DNA of 64,000 nucleotides from Typha latifolia (GCA_019914945.1 CM034100.1:3485209-3549208), one strand, 5' to 3'. Shown: positions 12,580 to 25,163, counted from the stretch's first letter. The notes: generated from the letters alone by a model not told the origin. Translations and numbers: made by a program.

Positions 12580-13130
12580 TGCTAATAGTGATGGAATAGA
12601 AATAAATAATTTCTAATCACGTATTAGACACTCTAATACAAATAATATCAAGAATAAAAACAATAGAGACAATAGAGAGAGAGATAGAGAAATAAAATTT
12701 ACGTGGTTCAGCAATGTGCCTACATTCACAGGCGGAGCAATCTTCTTCACTATGCAAATCTCTCAATTACAAATTTTTTTTAACTCTAATCTCCCTTAAT
12801 ACAATGGTGACTAACTCTTTTAATTTTTTCTTAAGCATACTTAGCCATAAAACCCTATTTCAAAATTTATAGGGTCGACTTAAGTTGGAGAAATCCCACG
12901 GGGCGCTCGAACATCCACATGCTCGTTCGAACAGCTCTGGAATTCAAATCCGAAACGTAGAATAGCGTTCTAATGTCTGTAGAGTGCAAATGCTCTCGGG
13001 ATTTTGTGTTCAAACGCCTCCAGGACTCGTTCGAACGCCTGCAAATGTAATTACTCTCAGGTTATTACGTTCGAATGCCTCAAAGGCTCGTTCGAACGCC
13101 TTAACACAACAAGTATGAAAACTGAAATAT
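12580..13130. mobile_element. LTR-like retroelement fragment (probable Ty1/copia LTR)
   Basis: About 12630-12720 has the run AATAAAAACAATAGAGACAA, GA-rich sequence and TTTACGTGGTTCAGCAATGT followed by a CCTACATTCAC block. This arrangement is familiar from plant copia-type LTRs. Downstream (12900-13110) a motif around GTTCGAACGCCT recurs several times at about 55-100-base spacing. No gag/pol coding sequence flanks it, so it would be a solo or truncated LTR. Boundaries and class are estimates from pattern memory. Confidence 0.4.
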
Positions 13131-14072
13131 GAATTTGAGCTAAATCTTCAATATTATCTTCCTTTATTTGTCCTATTTTTTTATTTTTTGTAGACCCATT
13201 GTCGCTACGTTAATGCTTAAAGTTACCCGACCTATAGTCTAATGAATGTACTGGGTACGTACGATGTTGGTTTCTTTATATCTTACAAGCGCTCTAGGCT
13301 TGATGTTTATAGCTTGTAAAATATGTTTGCCTAAATGGAATGGTAATGCTTACGGGTTTTTCATTAGCCAAAAAAAAAATTCGGAAGGGTTGAGAACTTG
13401 AGATGCTCTAAATTAATTAATAAATTAATTAATGCCGAAACCATCTCTCAAGACACCAATTTCCAGAGTCAAGCCCCAGGCGCAAAGTCTAGATAAGAGC
13501 ATACTTGGACTACGTTTTAACTCCTATCGTGTCATGACACGTGTGTGCTGGGTCGAGCCATATAGCCTCGTATTAAAGATTATTTGCTTAAGAGAAATAT
13601 AATAATTATATTAAATAAATAAAATTAATTATTTGGATGCGGTAGTTAGGACAAATACGTGACAGAGTCATAATAAGAATTGTTCAAGATAAGGTTAATA
13701 TATCAATCTTACTATCGTAATGGCTCACGTCATAGGTATTCATATTCATATTTTTTTCTGTATATGCCAAATGTGCATAGGTTAGTGGATCAGTAACAAT
13801 CATTACAAGAAACCATAACATTACTAATGCTCGTTCACAAATTATTTATCCAGAATCAAAGCTACCTAATACATCTGAATCTAGCGGCAGGTCTTCGAGA
13901 ATCTAATTAGAGTTTAGGATCATTACTAAAGTACAAAAAAAAGAAGGGAAACTTAACCACTTCCAGCTTAATTCCAGATTGAACACAGCTATATCTAGAT
14001 CTTCTCTCTAACTGACTATTTGTTTCTTATTCTTTTTTGATTGGTAGAGGGACTAAACATAGGTTAGATATC

Positions 14073-15462
14073 CTATGCTTTAGTAGATCTTATAATCTCC
14101 TTCACAAAGGCCTCGAGGTTTCTCTCCGACGAGCCGCCATCTTGGACTGCCTCCCTTGCCTTCTCCTTCCACATCTCCGCCTTCTTTCTAATCTCCTCCC
14201 CTCTCTCCCCTCCTCCCATCACCACCTCCAAGCACCTCCTCAGCTCCGCCGCCGGCAACATCCCCTCCCCATCCACTACCCCCCTCACCCCAATCCCCCA
14301 TCCCTCCTCCTCCATCAACCTTGCGTTCAGCCCCTGTTCCGCCCACTGCGGGACGTCCACCGTCGGCACGCCGCACGCCAAGCTCTCCAACGTCGAGTTC
14401 CACCCACAGTGAGTCACGAAGCAGCCAATCGAGCGATGACTCAATACTTGTACCTGGTTGCACCAAGCAACCACCATGCAATCATCTCCTCCTTCCAAAT
14501 CTACCCCTTCTTCTCTGTTATCCTTCCTTAGGACCCATAAGTACGGCCGGCCACTCTCCCTTAACCCTAGAACTAGCTCCTCCATCTGCCGCCGCTTCAA
14601 CGACGACAAGCTTCCGAACGACACGTAGACCACCGAGCTAGCCGGCTTTGTATCCAACCATTCCATATAGTCCTTCTCGTCCTGCTTGAATAGATCCGCC
14701 CCGGTTGGGATCTCCTTCGACATCACCGGCCCGATCGCAAAAACTTCCATCTTGGTCTTTATAACTCTTAGGGCGTCGCCCTCCAAGGAGTCAAACGTGT
14801 TAAACAAGATCCTGGGCTTAGCTTCTTGGTCCAGCTCGTAGAACCCCTCTCGCAACCCGTCGAGGACCAGCGAGGAGAATTGGTCGTCTTTGGAGGTGAT
14901 CGTAAGAAAGGACGGGAGCTCACGGATCCTTAAAGGCGGTAGGCCCGGTAAACTCACGGGAAACATGGGGTCCTCCGAGTGGGAGGCGATGAGCTGGTCG
15001 TATCCGTGGAAGTAGTGGTAGTAGCTGGCGAAGGACGTAGCCGGCTGGATCCAGTAGACGGCCGAGGGGATACCATGCCGGCGCGCAACGTCAGCGGCCC
15101 AGGGGATCACGAGGGTGCAGACGACGCACGTCACCGGCCTCCCGCGTGCGGCGTGGCGGTCGAGGATGGCAGAGAGGGTCCGGGAGCCGTTCACGCTGAC
15201 CTGGGACTTGTAACTGCCGGAGTCGTCGCCGCCGATCTTGAATTTGAAGTCATCATCGTAGCCGTCGGAGAAAGGGATGTACGAGACGGACCCGGGGCGC
15301 CGCCGAGGGGAACATGATGCGGTGTCCGGAGACTGCGGTGGAGATGGTGACACGCACGCCGGTGACGGAGGTGAGGCGCGCCGCGAGGTTGCGCGTTGGG
15401 TTCATGTGGCTTTGGATCGGGTAGGCTACCAATAAGAAGTGTTGCCGGTGGGGTATCTCCAT
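14073..15462 (-). pseudogene. UDP-glycosyltransferase, UGT75-like (copy 3), frame-broken
   Basis: Two overlapping frames together cover a full UGT75-like protein. From 15462 the first frame encodes the N-terminus through the catalytic His region (YPIQSHMNP) to FPSAAP and then runs into unrelated residues. The second frame resumes at VSYIPFSDGYDDDF and is open to 14073, with an intact PSPG box (HCGWNSTLE, WCNQ start). Compared with copy 2, the gap between the FPSAA and VSYIPF codons is 10 instead of 30 bases, a net loss of 20 bases near 15290-15300, which shifts the frame. The catalytic His and the sugar-binding half cannot be made as one chain, so it is probably a recent pseudogene; apart from this break I see no other stops. 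GHINP is also changed to SHMNP. An assembly error is possible but less likely for a 20-base gap. Confidence 0.82.
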
Positions 15463-16402
15463 GCATCAAAAGACGGTAGGATTTGCAAATAAGTAGTGTT
15501 GCTGGTGGGTAGTGATCCTTTAAGTGTGCATATATAACCAGAGCTACATACGAACAAAGGGGACTCTCCTCTTCTACTCCACAGCTCAACCTTTGACTTA
15601 GTTTGAGGGAAAGGTCTCTCCCGTTCCCTCTTCTCTTTTGGATAAGGAGGGAAATCTTTTGTCAAAATTTGATCAAGTTTATCTTTTATTATTTTAGTGT
15701 TTTGTTAGGCGGGAAGTAAATCTTTGTAGCAGAGGTGGAGACAGTCAGACAGACAGGGGGGGGGCGGATCCAGATTTTCTGCAGTAAACCTCTGGTCCCA
15801 CACTCCCACTGATATTTACTTATTATTGCGTATTCATTGGGTTGTGGTAATTCATTGGAATTTAGTCTTCATGTGTCCCTAATGTGGGGCCCACTAAGGA
15901 GATTAAAATCTAGCTCTCTTCCTAAAATGTGGGGCCCAAATATTAAAACAATTTAGTAGATATAATTATACTTTTTGCTAGGTTACGAGCCTTAATGTGC
16001 TTATAGATTTTTAGTATTGGCCTGAGATTATTTTTATATAGTTTGATATCTATTGGGCTTGATACTTCAATGTTCTGGGTTGGGCAGATTTATAGAAAGT
16101 ACCCAAAAATGCTTGGGTTAATTCATTTTTTTCTTTTCGATTTTTTTTTCATGTATCAATATTTATAATATGAGGTAAAATATAATTTCTTAGAAAAAAA
16201 ATACAAAAAAGAGTCACGTATATATATATATGCCCTTCCTTGACTTACTATGCTTATTTAAGATCCTGTATTGTTTAAAATTACAAGCACTGACCGTCTT
16301 GTCCGTGAATTGTGTCTATTCTTCCAATGAACACAACTTTTACTTGAATACAAACAACGTGAAATTCTAAAGAGGAGCTAGGCCGGCATGGAAAAGATAA
16401 TG

Positions 16403-17010
16403 CTGTGACGTCTGCACTTACGATTTGGAGAGAACTGAAATGAGACTCTGTGTGCTTAGAGATATATATATATATATCTATATATATATAGAGAGAGAGA
16501 GAATCTGGAGCATTTGTTTCAGCGTTGTCATTATGCTCTTGAGGTCTGGAGGTCAATGCTAAATATATTAGAATCCTCTTTTCGTTGAATGGTAAATAGC
16601 TTATTTATGATTGAGACTACTTAGAGTGAGACTAAGATATTTTAAGATTATTATAGCCTTCTCAATTTAGATGATTTAAAAAGCTCGGAACAAACTTTGC
16701 TTTGAGAGGGTCAGGAACAAGACAGAATATACTACTTAACTGGCATCTTATATGGCAATTGAATACTTTGATAGGGATGGGATTAAGAAGCCAACAACCA
16801 GCTTGACCCAAAGGCTGGAAAATTAGACTCCTCTCTATATCCCGATGTCACTAAAATCAATTTTGACAGCTCGTGGGACCTGCTAAGAAATGAGTGGGTG
16901 TTGGTTTCTTGGCGTGAAACTACTATGGTGTCACAATGTTTTGGTATACCCGTCCGACCACGATGGACACTATCCTTGAAGCTGAGGCCCAAGTCCTTCT
17001 GTGGAGATGA
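16403..17010 (+). mobile_element. Decayed LINE 3' fragment, copy 1
   Basis: Broken frames around 16508 give EHLFQRCHYALEVWRSML, which fits the Cys/His zinc-binding region after LINE reverse transcriptase (zf-RVT: EHL..HC...LW). Further on a TKINFDS segment and LEAEAQVLL near 16975 fit the start and second part of an RNase H domain. Stops and shifts interrupt all frames. The same order of blocks is found in copy 2 at 17860-18405. Confidence 0.65.
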
Positions 17011-17514
17011 ATATTTTTTACTTAAATTTTATATATAGTATATTAATCATATGGAGCGGTCGGTTTGAGAAATTAGAATTGTAATCAAAGTCGAAGCCCA
17101 ACTCGATTATAGACCAAATCTCATAATATATAATTAGCTTGACTTAATGGTATAAATTTTTTTGACCCGACATGCCATATAAACAAATTAAGTCAATTGC
17201 GTCGAATTATGCTATTAATATTTAGGATATACTAATTATCAAATGTGAAAGTATAATACTCATGGAGGTATTGGTTTGTTGTGTAGGTTGAAGAGTGTTT
17301 TATAAAAGAGATGGTGGATATTAGTTAACATAAATTTATAGTATATGGTAAGATAGTGGATGTTTATTCAGTCATATTTATAGATGTTTAATATATTTTG
17401 TACTCTTTGTATCTCGGGTCAAAATCACTTTACCTCAAGAACTTTATTTTGAATCACTATATCTCCTATATTTTTTTTACTAAGTTAAATATATTTAACA
17501 TCTATAGGAGATAT

Positions 17515-17855
17515 ACTTATTCATATTATTTTTACGTATAAAATATCTTTGTATAAAATACCATTATAAATCCAACGCCTTTTCAAGGACATTTCTCAGG
17601 AGTATTAGAAAATTTGGGTAGGGTGATGTTAGCATAGTTAATTCAAATAATATTGAGCATCACGTAACAAATTACTTACAGGATATTAATCACAAAGTCA
17701 TTTAGATGTAGGATGTTACTTCAAATTTAATATAAAAGTTTCAACAACCTTTTTTCTTTCATAGAACAAGCTCGTGGGCCGATAATTCATTAAGCTTAAC
17801 AGTATATGTTACAACTTGATATCACACTATTAGTTATATATCATCTTATCTAATT
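17515..17855 (+). repeat. Dispersed repeat, copy B (partner at 7645-7965)
   Basis: Direct copy of the segment downstream of UGT copy 1, diverged by point changes and short indels. It directly abuts the second LINE fragment. Confidence 0.7.
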
Positions 17856-17859
17856 TACT

Positions 17860-18402
17860 GTGACGTTTGTACTTACGTTTTGTGTGCTTAGAGATATATA
17901 TGGAGAGAGAGAGAATGTGGAGCATTTATTTTACCATTGTCTTTATGCCCTTGAGGTCCAGAGAGTCATTATCTAAAACAACGAAATTCTCTTTTTGACT
18001 GGATGATATGTTAATTTATGATCATGAGCATCTAGAAGGAGACCAAGATAAATTTAAAATCATTGTAGCCTTCTCAATTTGGATGATTTGGATGGCTCGG
18101 AAGAAACTTTGCTTTGAGGCGGTGAGGACTAAGGCAGAACATATTGCCTAGCTGGCGCCTCAGATGGCAAAATACTTTGATAATAGTGGGGTTCAAAAAC
18201 CAATCACCAACTTGATCCAAAAACCGGAAGATTAGATTCACCCACCTCCAGGTGTCACTAAAATCAACTTCAATGGCGTACGGGACCCACTAAGCAATGA
18301 GGAACGTGTTAGTTTCTTGGCTTGAAATCATCGTGGTGTCACGATGTTCTAGTCTAGCCATCCGACCATGGTGGACACTATCCTTGAAGTTGAGGCCCAA
18401 GC

Positions 18403-18405
<3 letters not shown>
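17860..18405 (+). mobile_element. Decayed LINE 3' fragment, copy 2
   Basis: Reading from 17920 gives EHLFYHCLYALEVQRVI (zf-RVT-like). Around 18060 comes IIVAFSIWMIWMARKKLCFE, the WxIWxxRNxxxFE block that follows in plant LINEs. At about 18240 PPPGVTKINFNG marks the start of RNase H, and LEVEAQALL near 18388 continues it. Stops occur between blocks. It is a degenerate paralogue of copy 1, about 1.45 kb away. Confidence 0.72.

Positions 18406-18440
<35 letters not shown>
18406..18440 (+). repeat. (TC)n microsatellite at end of LINE fragment
   Basis: About 17 TC units directly after the last recognisable RNase H codons of LINE copy 2. Confidence 0.9.
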
Positions 18441-18442
<2 letters not shown>

Positions 18443-19256
18443 ATATATAAAATATATATGTATATTCACGTGGATGTCATTTTCTGCCATGCAGTTTTGT
18501 CATGTTTCTTTTCCCAAAAAATTATATTTATAAAATTTCTTTCAGTTCTAATTTGAGACAAACCCGAATTCGAGGTGCCCCGTCAGGAATCTTGACTTCC
18601 GGAAGCCTAAACCGTCGGGTTAAAATTAGTGACGGTAAATTTGACCCCAGCCAGCCTGGCATACTGCCCCTCTAATTCCCTTCCACATCAGCACCTCATT
18701 TTTATCCATCTCCGTAGGATATGGTTATAAGCTTAGGCTTGATAGCGGTAAATAGAAGCGTAGTAGTTTCTAGAAGCTGCACCGTCGGAATATTACCATC
18801 CGTAGACCGCAGCCCGTCGTCCGCGCCTTCGGATCTCTCTCCCTTTCTCGTACTCCCCACCTCTTTCTCTCTTCCTCTACCTTCGATGACCAAAAAGGGA
18901 AATAGGAAGTAGAGAAATTAATCGAGCTTTTCGTATTACAAATCTTACCGTGCCCCTAAATTTCCCTCCTCTTCGTCGATGGATCCATCCCGGCGCGAAT
19001 TTTGATTCGATACTGAAGGAGGTTTACTTCGAACTGCTTTTAGTTTTCTTTTAATGGGATGTGGTTTCAGATCTGTGCGATTTGAGTTCCGATATACAGA
19101 TTTCACTTTGGTTCGGGGATTAGATTGAGCTTCTCGAGATATGAACGAGTTTCTTCGTGATCTGATTTAATTTTTTCAAAATTTTCTCGTTTAGGCTTGG
19201 ATCTCGTGCGGAATTAAGCAGATTTGAGGAAACCACGGGAGGATTTTGAGGAGAGA

Positions 19257-22200
19257 ATGGCGAACCGGATCAAAGAGGAGGAGAAGAATGAGAAGATAAT
19301 TCGGGCCCTTTTGAAGCTTCCCGAGAACAAGAGATGCATCAATTGCAATAACCTGGTTAGTTTTATCATTTTCCATTTCATTGTGTTTTGTTGAACACGT
19401 AAGAAATGTTGGTGTGAGGCTTTTTTTTTATCTATTTTTATAAAAAAGAGAGGTTATACGAGGTTTTTGCAACAATGTTCAGTAAACTGAACTAGGTAAC
19501 AAAATCTTGAGAATTCTCCAGTAGGCCGGTTCATGAATATCGCATTTATTATAGGGACTTGTCGAAGAGAATTTTATGAATATATGTTTTGATCCAACCC
19601 AATGCATTAATATACCAAAATGAAGGGAATTGATGGTTGGATGTTGAACAAAGGTGGAGCTTGAGGGGATTATATGCCGTGAATACTTTAGGGGACATAT
19701 CACCTTAAAATATGTATATATATATATATACGAACATATATACATGTGTGTGTGTCTCTCTCTCTCTATATATGTATACTGAAACTTGAATGCTTCATTT
19801 AGAGAAGAAATATTTGTGTACCCGCAGCATGACAAGGATATATTTTCTGGCTATGACAGTGTTTTACTGGACATTAACTAAAGTTTTTTTTTTCTTCGGG
19901 GGTGGGGGGTTGAATCAGCTAAAGTTTGTAAGTGCGTAAGATAGCTTATGTGCGTCGCCCACTAGTAACCTCACATTATAAGTGCAATGAAATGAGAAAC
20001 TGATAAAAGAGACATTTATATCAAATGGCACACTTGAACCAACTGGTAGAATGGGGGTGCCAAAGTGCACTTCCTAGTTCTGGTGTTACTACATGACTAG
20101 CATGAAAAGCCTTTGTTTATGGTGCCAAATGATTTGCTAAACATCTCATCCATTCTAGTAAAATCCAGATAAGTTATGTCTTAATTTTGTGTTTGATCTG
20201 AGACATGGTGATTCTTTTGTTCCAAAGCATGTGTTCCTGATCTGCCTTTCTAGTTGAATACTGCTTGTGGAAAACCTTTCATTCTTCTCGGTGTTCTGCC
20301 TCTTTACTCATGGCTATTTCGTGTGAAAAGTATTTTGTGATGCTTCAACTTCTTGTTATTTACATTTAAATTTTATCTTGAAGAGAAAGTCAACTTCGTC
20401 CTGAAGGGGCATGTCATCTAGGTAGGCTATCTAACGTACATATGTCAACAGGGGCCACAATATGTCTGCACAAATTTCTGGACCTTCATTTGTACCAACT
20501 GCAGTGGTGTACAGTAAGACTTTGCTTGGCTATTTGTTATATTGAGTTTTCTAATTTCTACTTTCAGTATATTTATGCACCTTTCTGGCTTGTTTTGAAT
20601 GTTGACTAGAAGATGCTCTTACATTGGCCTGAATATAAGAGATTTAATTTGGTGGAATGTCATGAAAAGGATGCATTGACTAGAATATATTCTTGCATAT
20701 AAACTTTTTCAGTCGGGAGTTTACACACCGTGTGAAATCAGTATCAATGGCTAAATTTACTTCACAAGAAGTTAATGCCCTTAAAGAAGGGGGAAATGAG
20801 GTAATAGTCTGTTCTATATTGCTCATATTCTATATGTTTATTAATTTAAGGTATTTGGCATTATTCAATTATTTTCCATCACGTACAGCATGCCAGGCAA
20901 ATATTTTTTAAGGAATGGGATCCACAACGCAATTCATACTCTGATAGCAGGTTATATTTGATTCTTTATCTTGTATTCGATTCGTATCCGTGAAAGGGTA
21001 TCTGGATCTTTTCTTTTGGTTTCAGTAACATTGACAAACTCAGAACATTCATTAAGCATGTCTATGTGGATCGGAGATATGCAGGGGAAAGAAACACTGA
21101 CCGGCCTTCAAGGGCAAAGGTAGTATCTAAATGCTTATAGCAGCAAAAGAAGTTTGATATCTTTTTTGCTTGCTGACAAAAATGGAAATAACGAAAAGAT
21201 TCTTGCCTTTTGATCTCTATTTTGGGCTTTATTTATGAATGTCTCAGAATGATATGGAAGACTATAGTGAAAACAGAAGGACAGGGCTGAACCGTGCTGG
21301 GTCACGAAGTCCACCATATAACGACCATTACAATGGTCGACCTAGTTATGGTGGACGTAATGATGACAGAAATTTCCGATATGCTTATGGAGAAAGGAGT
21401 CCTGGTTATGGTCAAGGTGACTATAGGAGGAGCCCTCGCCACTTTGAGGTGGTTGATGACAGGTATCGAGATGACAAATCCGTAAATGGAAGCCAAATTC
21501 GAAGATTTGAAGACCGTAGATTTGCTGAAGCATTAAAGGCAGAAGGTGGGTCACCAAATCATCAGAAAGATGTTGTTGGGTCAAGTCCCCCTGCAATACG
21601 GCCCGTAAGGGATATATTGGGTGATGATACACCTCCACTTTGGGTTGGCGACCCTCCTAAACTAGATGGAACCAAGGTCTCTGATAATTCTTGACAGACA
21701 TTGGTATTCTTTTTATTCATTGTATATGAATATGTTATTAGTCAGAATAGTATAACACTCTGCCAAAGTATTTTTCTGTACGTTCCATTCTTTTTCTTGG
21801 CTGTCACACTTGCAAAAATCCCTTGCAATGCCATTACTTGCTTAGAATCTGGAACAATAGGACAACGTAAGACAATGTTAAACTATAGAAGAACGTCTTA
21901 AGAAGGGTTTCTCATGTATTGTGGTCAAATGTGAAGTTTTGTGTATAAATGTGGTCATTGTTCTTTTTTTCTCTACATTTTATTTACATGTTTGTAGATT
22001 CCGGAATAATGAGCATGGTCAGCTGTTATGTGATGTTGAGTTGCATCCTCCCTTAATTTCCATAAGAGAGTTGCTTATTGAAACTTAATTACAATTTGTA
22101 GTAGTTTTAAGTGTTCTTTTCATCATTAAAGTTGGAAGTGCTTACTTATTCTTGATAAGTTTCACAATTGCAGAGGACGTCTTCCTCAAGTAGCATGGGG

Positions 22201-25163
22201 TCCAGTGATGGTAATTCAATTCAACCGAAGGGGGCAAACTCAGTAAGTTTGATCGATTTTAGTGCAGATTCAGAACCCCCTGTTGCTGCAGAACAACCAC
22301 TACAGAATGTGTCTCAGCAAACCAATTCTTTATTAGCTAGCAATGGTGAGTGGGCATCTTTTGATGCTTTCAGTCAGCAAAAGGCTCAAGTGCCTACCAA
22401 TCCCAATCCTCTGGAATCTGGAGTGGCACAAATATCTCTTTCTGAATCTGCATCTGAAGAAAACATGTTAACATTGCCTGTTTCTGCTGTCGTTTCCATT
22501 CCAAAAACTAGTGGAGAGAAGTTGCCCATGATGCAGCAGTCACAATCTTCACTTCTTCCAGCCGCTGCAGCTAGTCAGTCTTCAAGTTCAATATTTGATG
22601 TACCTGTTATTGGAGCTTTAAACAGCCAGGTAAAGTATATTTTGGTGTATAATCATTTAAAGAAAGTATGCTAGTTGAGGTATCTCACCTTTGCATTTGT
22701 TGTCAGCCACAGAATTCACCAGCTGAACCAAGCATTCAACGATCCTTGAATGTGGCTCCTGCCTCAGTTGATGCAACAGTTGCACATTCATCTCAACTAT
22801 TGACGATACCCCCTGAAGAATCTAGTGGCGGAGGTTCAGCACTGTCATCTTTGAGGGAAATCAAATCTAGTGGAAGGAAAGCACTTCCAGAGGTAGCCAT
22901 AACAACACTTCTGATTGTGAGTTAATGCCTAGTAATATTTTCATCGACCGTGAATATGAAATGTCTACAGGATTTTTTCACGTCACTTTATCCATCAACA
23001 GCTACACCACTCTCAACCTTGCAAAGAGGTCCGCAGCTTGGAATGGGCTATGTCATGCAATATCCTATTGGAATGGTATATTCTATCTCTTTGTCTTGTT
23101 AATTATTCCTTCTAAAAATATCATCACAATCTTCTATGCAATTTTCCTACTCCCCAATTTGCTTTGCTGATTATCTTCCAATGTTCCAGACAAAGCAAAC
23201 AACTCCCCAGCCTACAACATCTGTTAATCCATTTGATATTGCAAATGAGACAGCAATGCCTCAGGCTCCCACGGTATGAAACCTTTCTGTTGTGTTGTAG
23301 ACTTTTACTTTCAGTTATACCCCCGTTCCAATTTTGGGATGCTCCATTCTTCACTTATCCTCGTCTTTTCTCTATACCTCTCTTGTTTCTTCTAGCAATT
23401 TGCTGCATCCAATTCTCTCAGTTCACACTAGTCAGATTGTTGCAGACCTTCTACCCAGTGTGGATTGCCAAGCTCTATCCTTGATTAGCCTGTTACCATT
23501 ACTACCTAGTATAAAAATTCAAATAGGTGCTCAAACTTTCCTACTCCTGTGATCGTAGGCAATATGAAATGCAAGAATTTCCACCGAAAGCTTCATTGGC
23601 AGCAAATCGTGGAAATATGCATTGATCCTTTAGCATGATCAGTGATGTAGGGCATTTTCCAAGAAGAGGGATCTTCACTATTGATAAAAAGAGTTGTTAT
23701 GCTGTCTATGAAGGATTTAACAAAAGATTATCTTATTGTTCTTTTTCATGTTCTTCAGTTTCCATCTATGGCATCTCTGCAAGGGACATTACCAAATGTG
23801 ACTGTTCCACCAGCCTTAATTCGAAGTTCCAGCTTTGGAGTTCCTTCTCCACGATGGGTACTCCCGCAGCAACCGTCTCAACAATTGTCTTATCCTTCAG
23901 CCATCTCTCCAAGTATATTTGTTTTATACACATTTATGGTTCTTCACTTATATCTTTCTTTACTGTTGCTAATGTTAAGTTAAATTTCAGGCCTCTACAT
24001 GATGCAGCAGGTCCCAAGTAACATTTCCCAACAAGTGCCAAATACAATGATGCCAATGCCGTAAGTAATTCTGACAAGTTTATCATTTCCCTACTAGTTT
24101 CATACAATGACCAGCTGAGCTGGTTATAAAATGCAAGAGGCTGACAAAATGCTACACTAGTAAGGACTAATCAGTTTCATATTTGTAGCTATAGTTGGAA
24201 TATGCAAATAGGTGCAAAGAGAGTTAACAGAAATAGTTAGACCTCTCCTTAAACTAGCTCCTTCCTTTTCTGTTAGTGTTACTATACTTTTTGCCAACAG
24301 AAGAGTACCAGCAATCTGATATACCATCCTCTAGCTTTATCTTGAGGAGATACGTTGATCTTAGGAGGTGAAACTTATCGAAATCTAGAACCTAGTTAAC
24401 ATATTGATAGACCACTTAATGTGCCCTCTTGCAGGTGTTCACAATTTTCAGTCAAGAAGCCCGTAGAGCAAATTGTAATGATTTCTTAACTTATTTTCTC
24501 AAGAGTTAGACCTGAAAGGTGCTTTCTCTTCCTTTTCTTTTCTGATAAAGAAGAGCTGAAAGCTTAGCTAGTTACAATTCTGGACTGGCAAGCGCTAGAA
24601 GAGTAAAAAAAAGCTGTAATCGGTCATCATGTAGGGGATCTCTCTCCCTTACAGAAAAGGCTGGCCAAGAAGTCTAGTAAAATTGAATGTGAATACTGTG
24701 AGAAACAAAAGGTTTAAAATCTTTTAGGCTAATTCAATACGCCTTGAAATTCATAATCACTCATCTCGAGAAGAAAAATAGTGAGGAGACTTCATCTCCA
24801 CATAGGGATTAGCTTTGGAACTTTGCAGATCCCAATGAGTGTTTAGTGCCTACAAAGTTGGTTTTTTTGTTCCCAAACTTTCGAAATTTTAGTTAAACTT
24901 TTCCTTTGACGACAGTATTACAACTTGTAATAGGTCTACTTTATGGATGATTCCAACCTTTTCCAAATGAAATTGAAAGATGTTTTCTCCATTCTCATAT
25001 ATATACTATGTGGTGTGATTGCAGTCAACAGGGAGGTTTTGGTCCAGGCAGTGATGGAGCTGCTTTCGGCACTTTAGGGGTGGATCAAAATTCTACTGCC
25101 ATATATTCCCATCCAAGCATCCAAAGTTCTTTGGGTTCTGTCGGTGGAAACCCTTTTGGATAG
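19257..25163 (+). CDS. AGD14: ArfGAP protein, AGD14-like
   Basis: Thirteen exons: 19257-19355, 20452-20513, 20713-20800, 20889-20950, 21026-21119, 21248-21676, 22174-22629, 22707-22892, 22971-23075, 23190-23273, 23759-23912, 23991-24060, 25025-25163. They join in phase to about 675 residues. The N-terminus holds an ArfGAP zinc finger, C27-x2-C30-x16-C47-x2-C50, followed by the arginine finger R55 in GVHREFTHRVKS, so it should stimulate GTP hydrolysis on ARF GTPases in vesicle traffic. Then come a Arg/Tyr/Gly-rich stretch, RPVRDILGDDTPPLWVG, a SLIDFSADSEPP motif, Gln/Ser/Pro-rich sequence with NPFD, and a C-terminal GGNPFG; NPF-type motifs bind EH-domain endocytic proteins. This matches plant AGD14/AGD15-type proteins in order and length. 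The donor of exon 6 (AAG/GTCTCT) is weak; without splicing there the frame stops a few codons later. Confidence 0.9.

Larger units (their letters stand above)
10548..14072. other. Spacer between UGT copies 2 and 3, with transposon debris
   Basis: Contains a GA repeat beside the copy 2 start, a possible hAT-like MITE remnant beginning near 11115 (GGGCCTGTTTG), a CT microsatellite (11727-11756), a C+T-rich stretch to about 12420, and an LTR-like piece at about 12580-13130. A transcript-end-like A-run follows at about 13369-13378. No intact gene was seen. Confidence 0.55.
15463..19256. other. Retroelement-rich spacer and AGD14 promoter region
   Basis: Holds two LINE 3' remnants (about 16403-17010 and 17860-18405), repeat copy B (17515-17855), a CT microsatellite (18406-18440), and from about 18570 the GC-richer upstream region and 5' leader of the ArfGAP gene that starts at 19257. 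A possible leader-intron acceptor (TCTCGTTTAG) ends near 19194. Confidence 0.55.
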
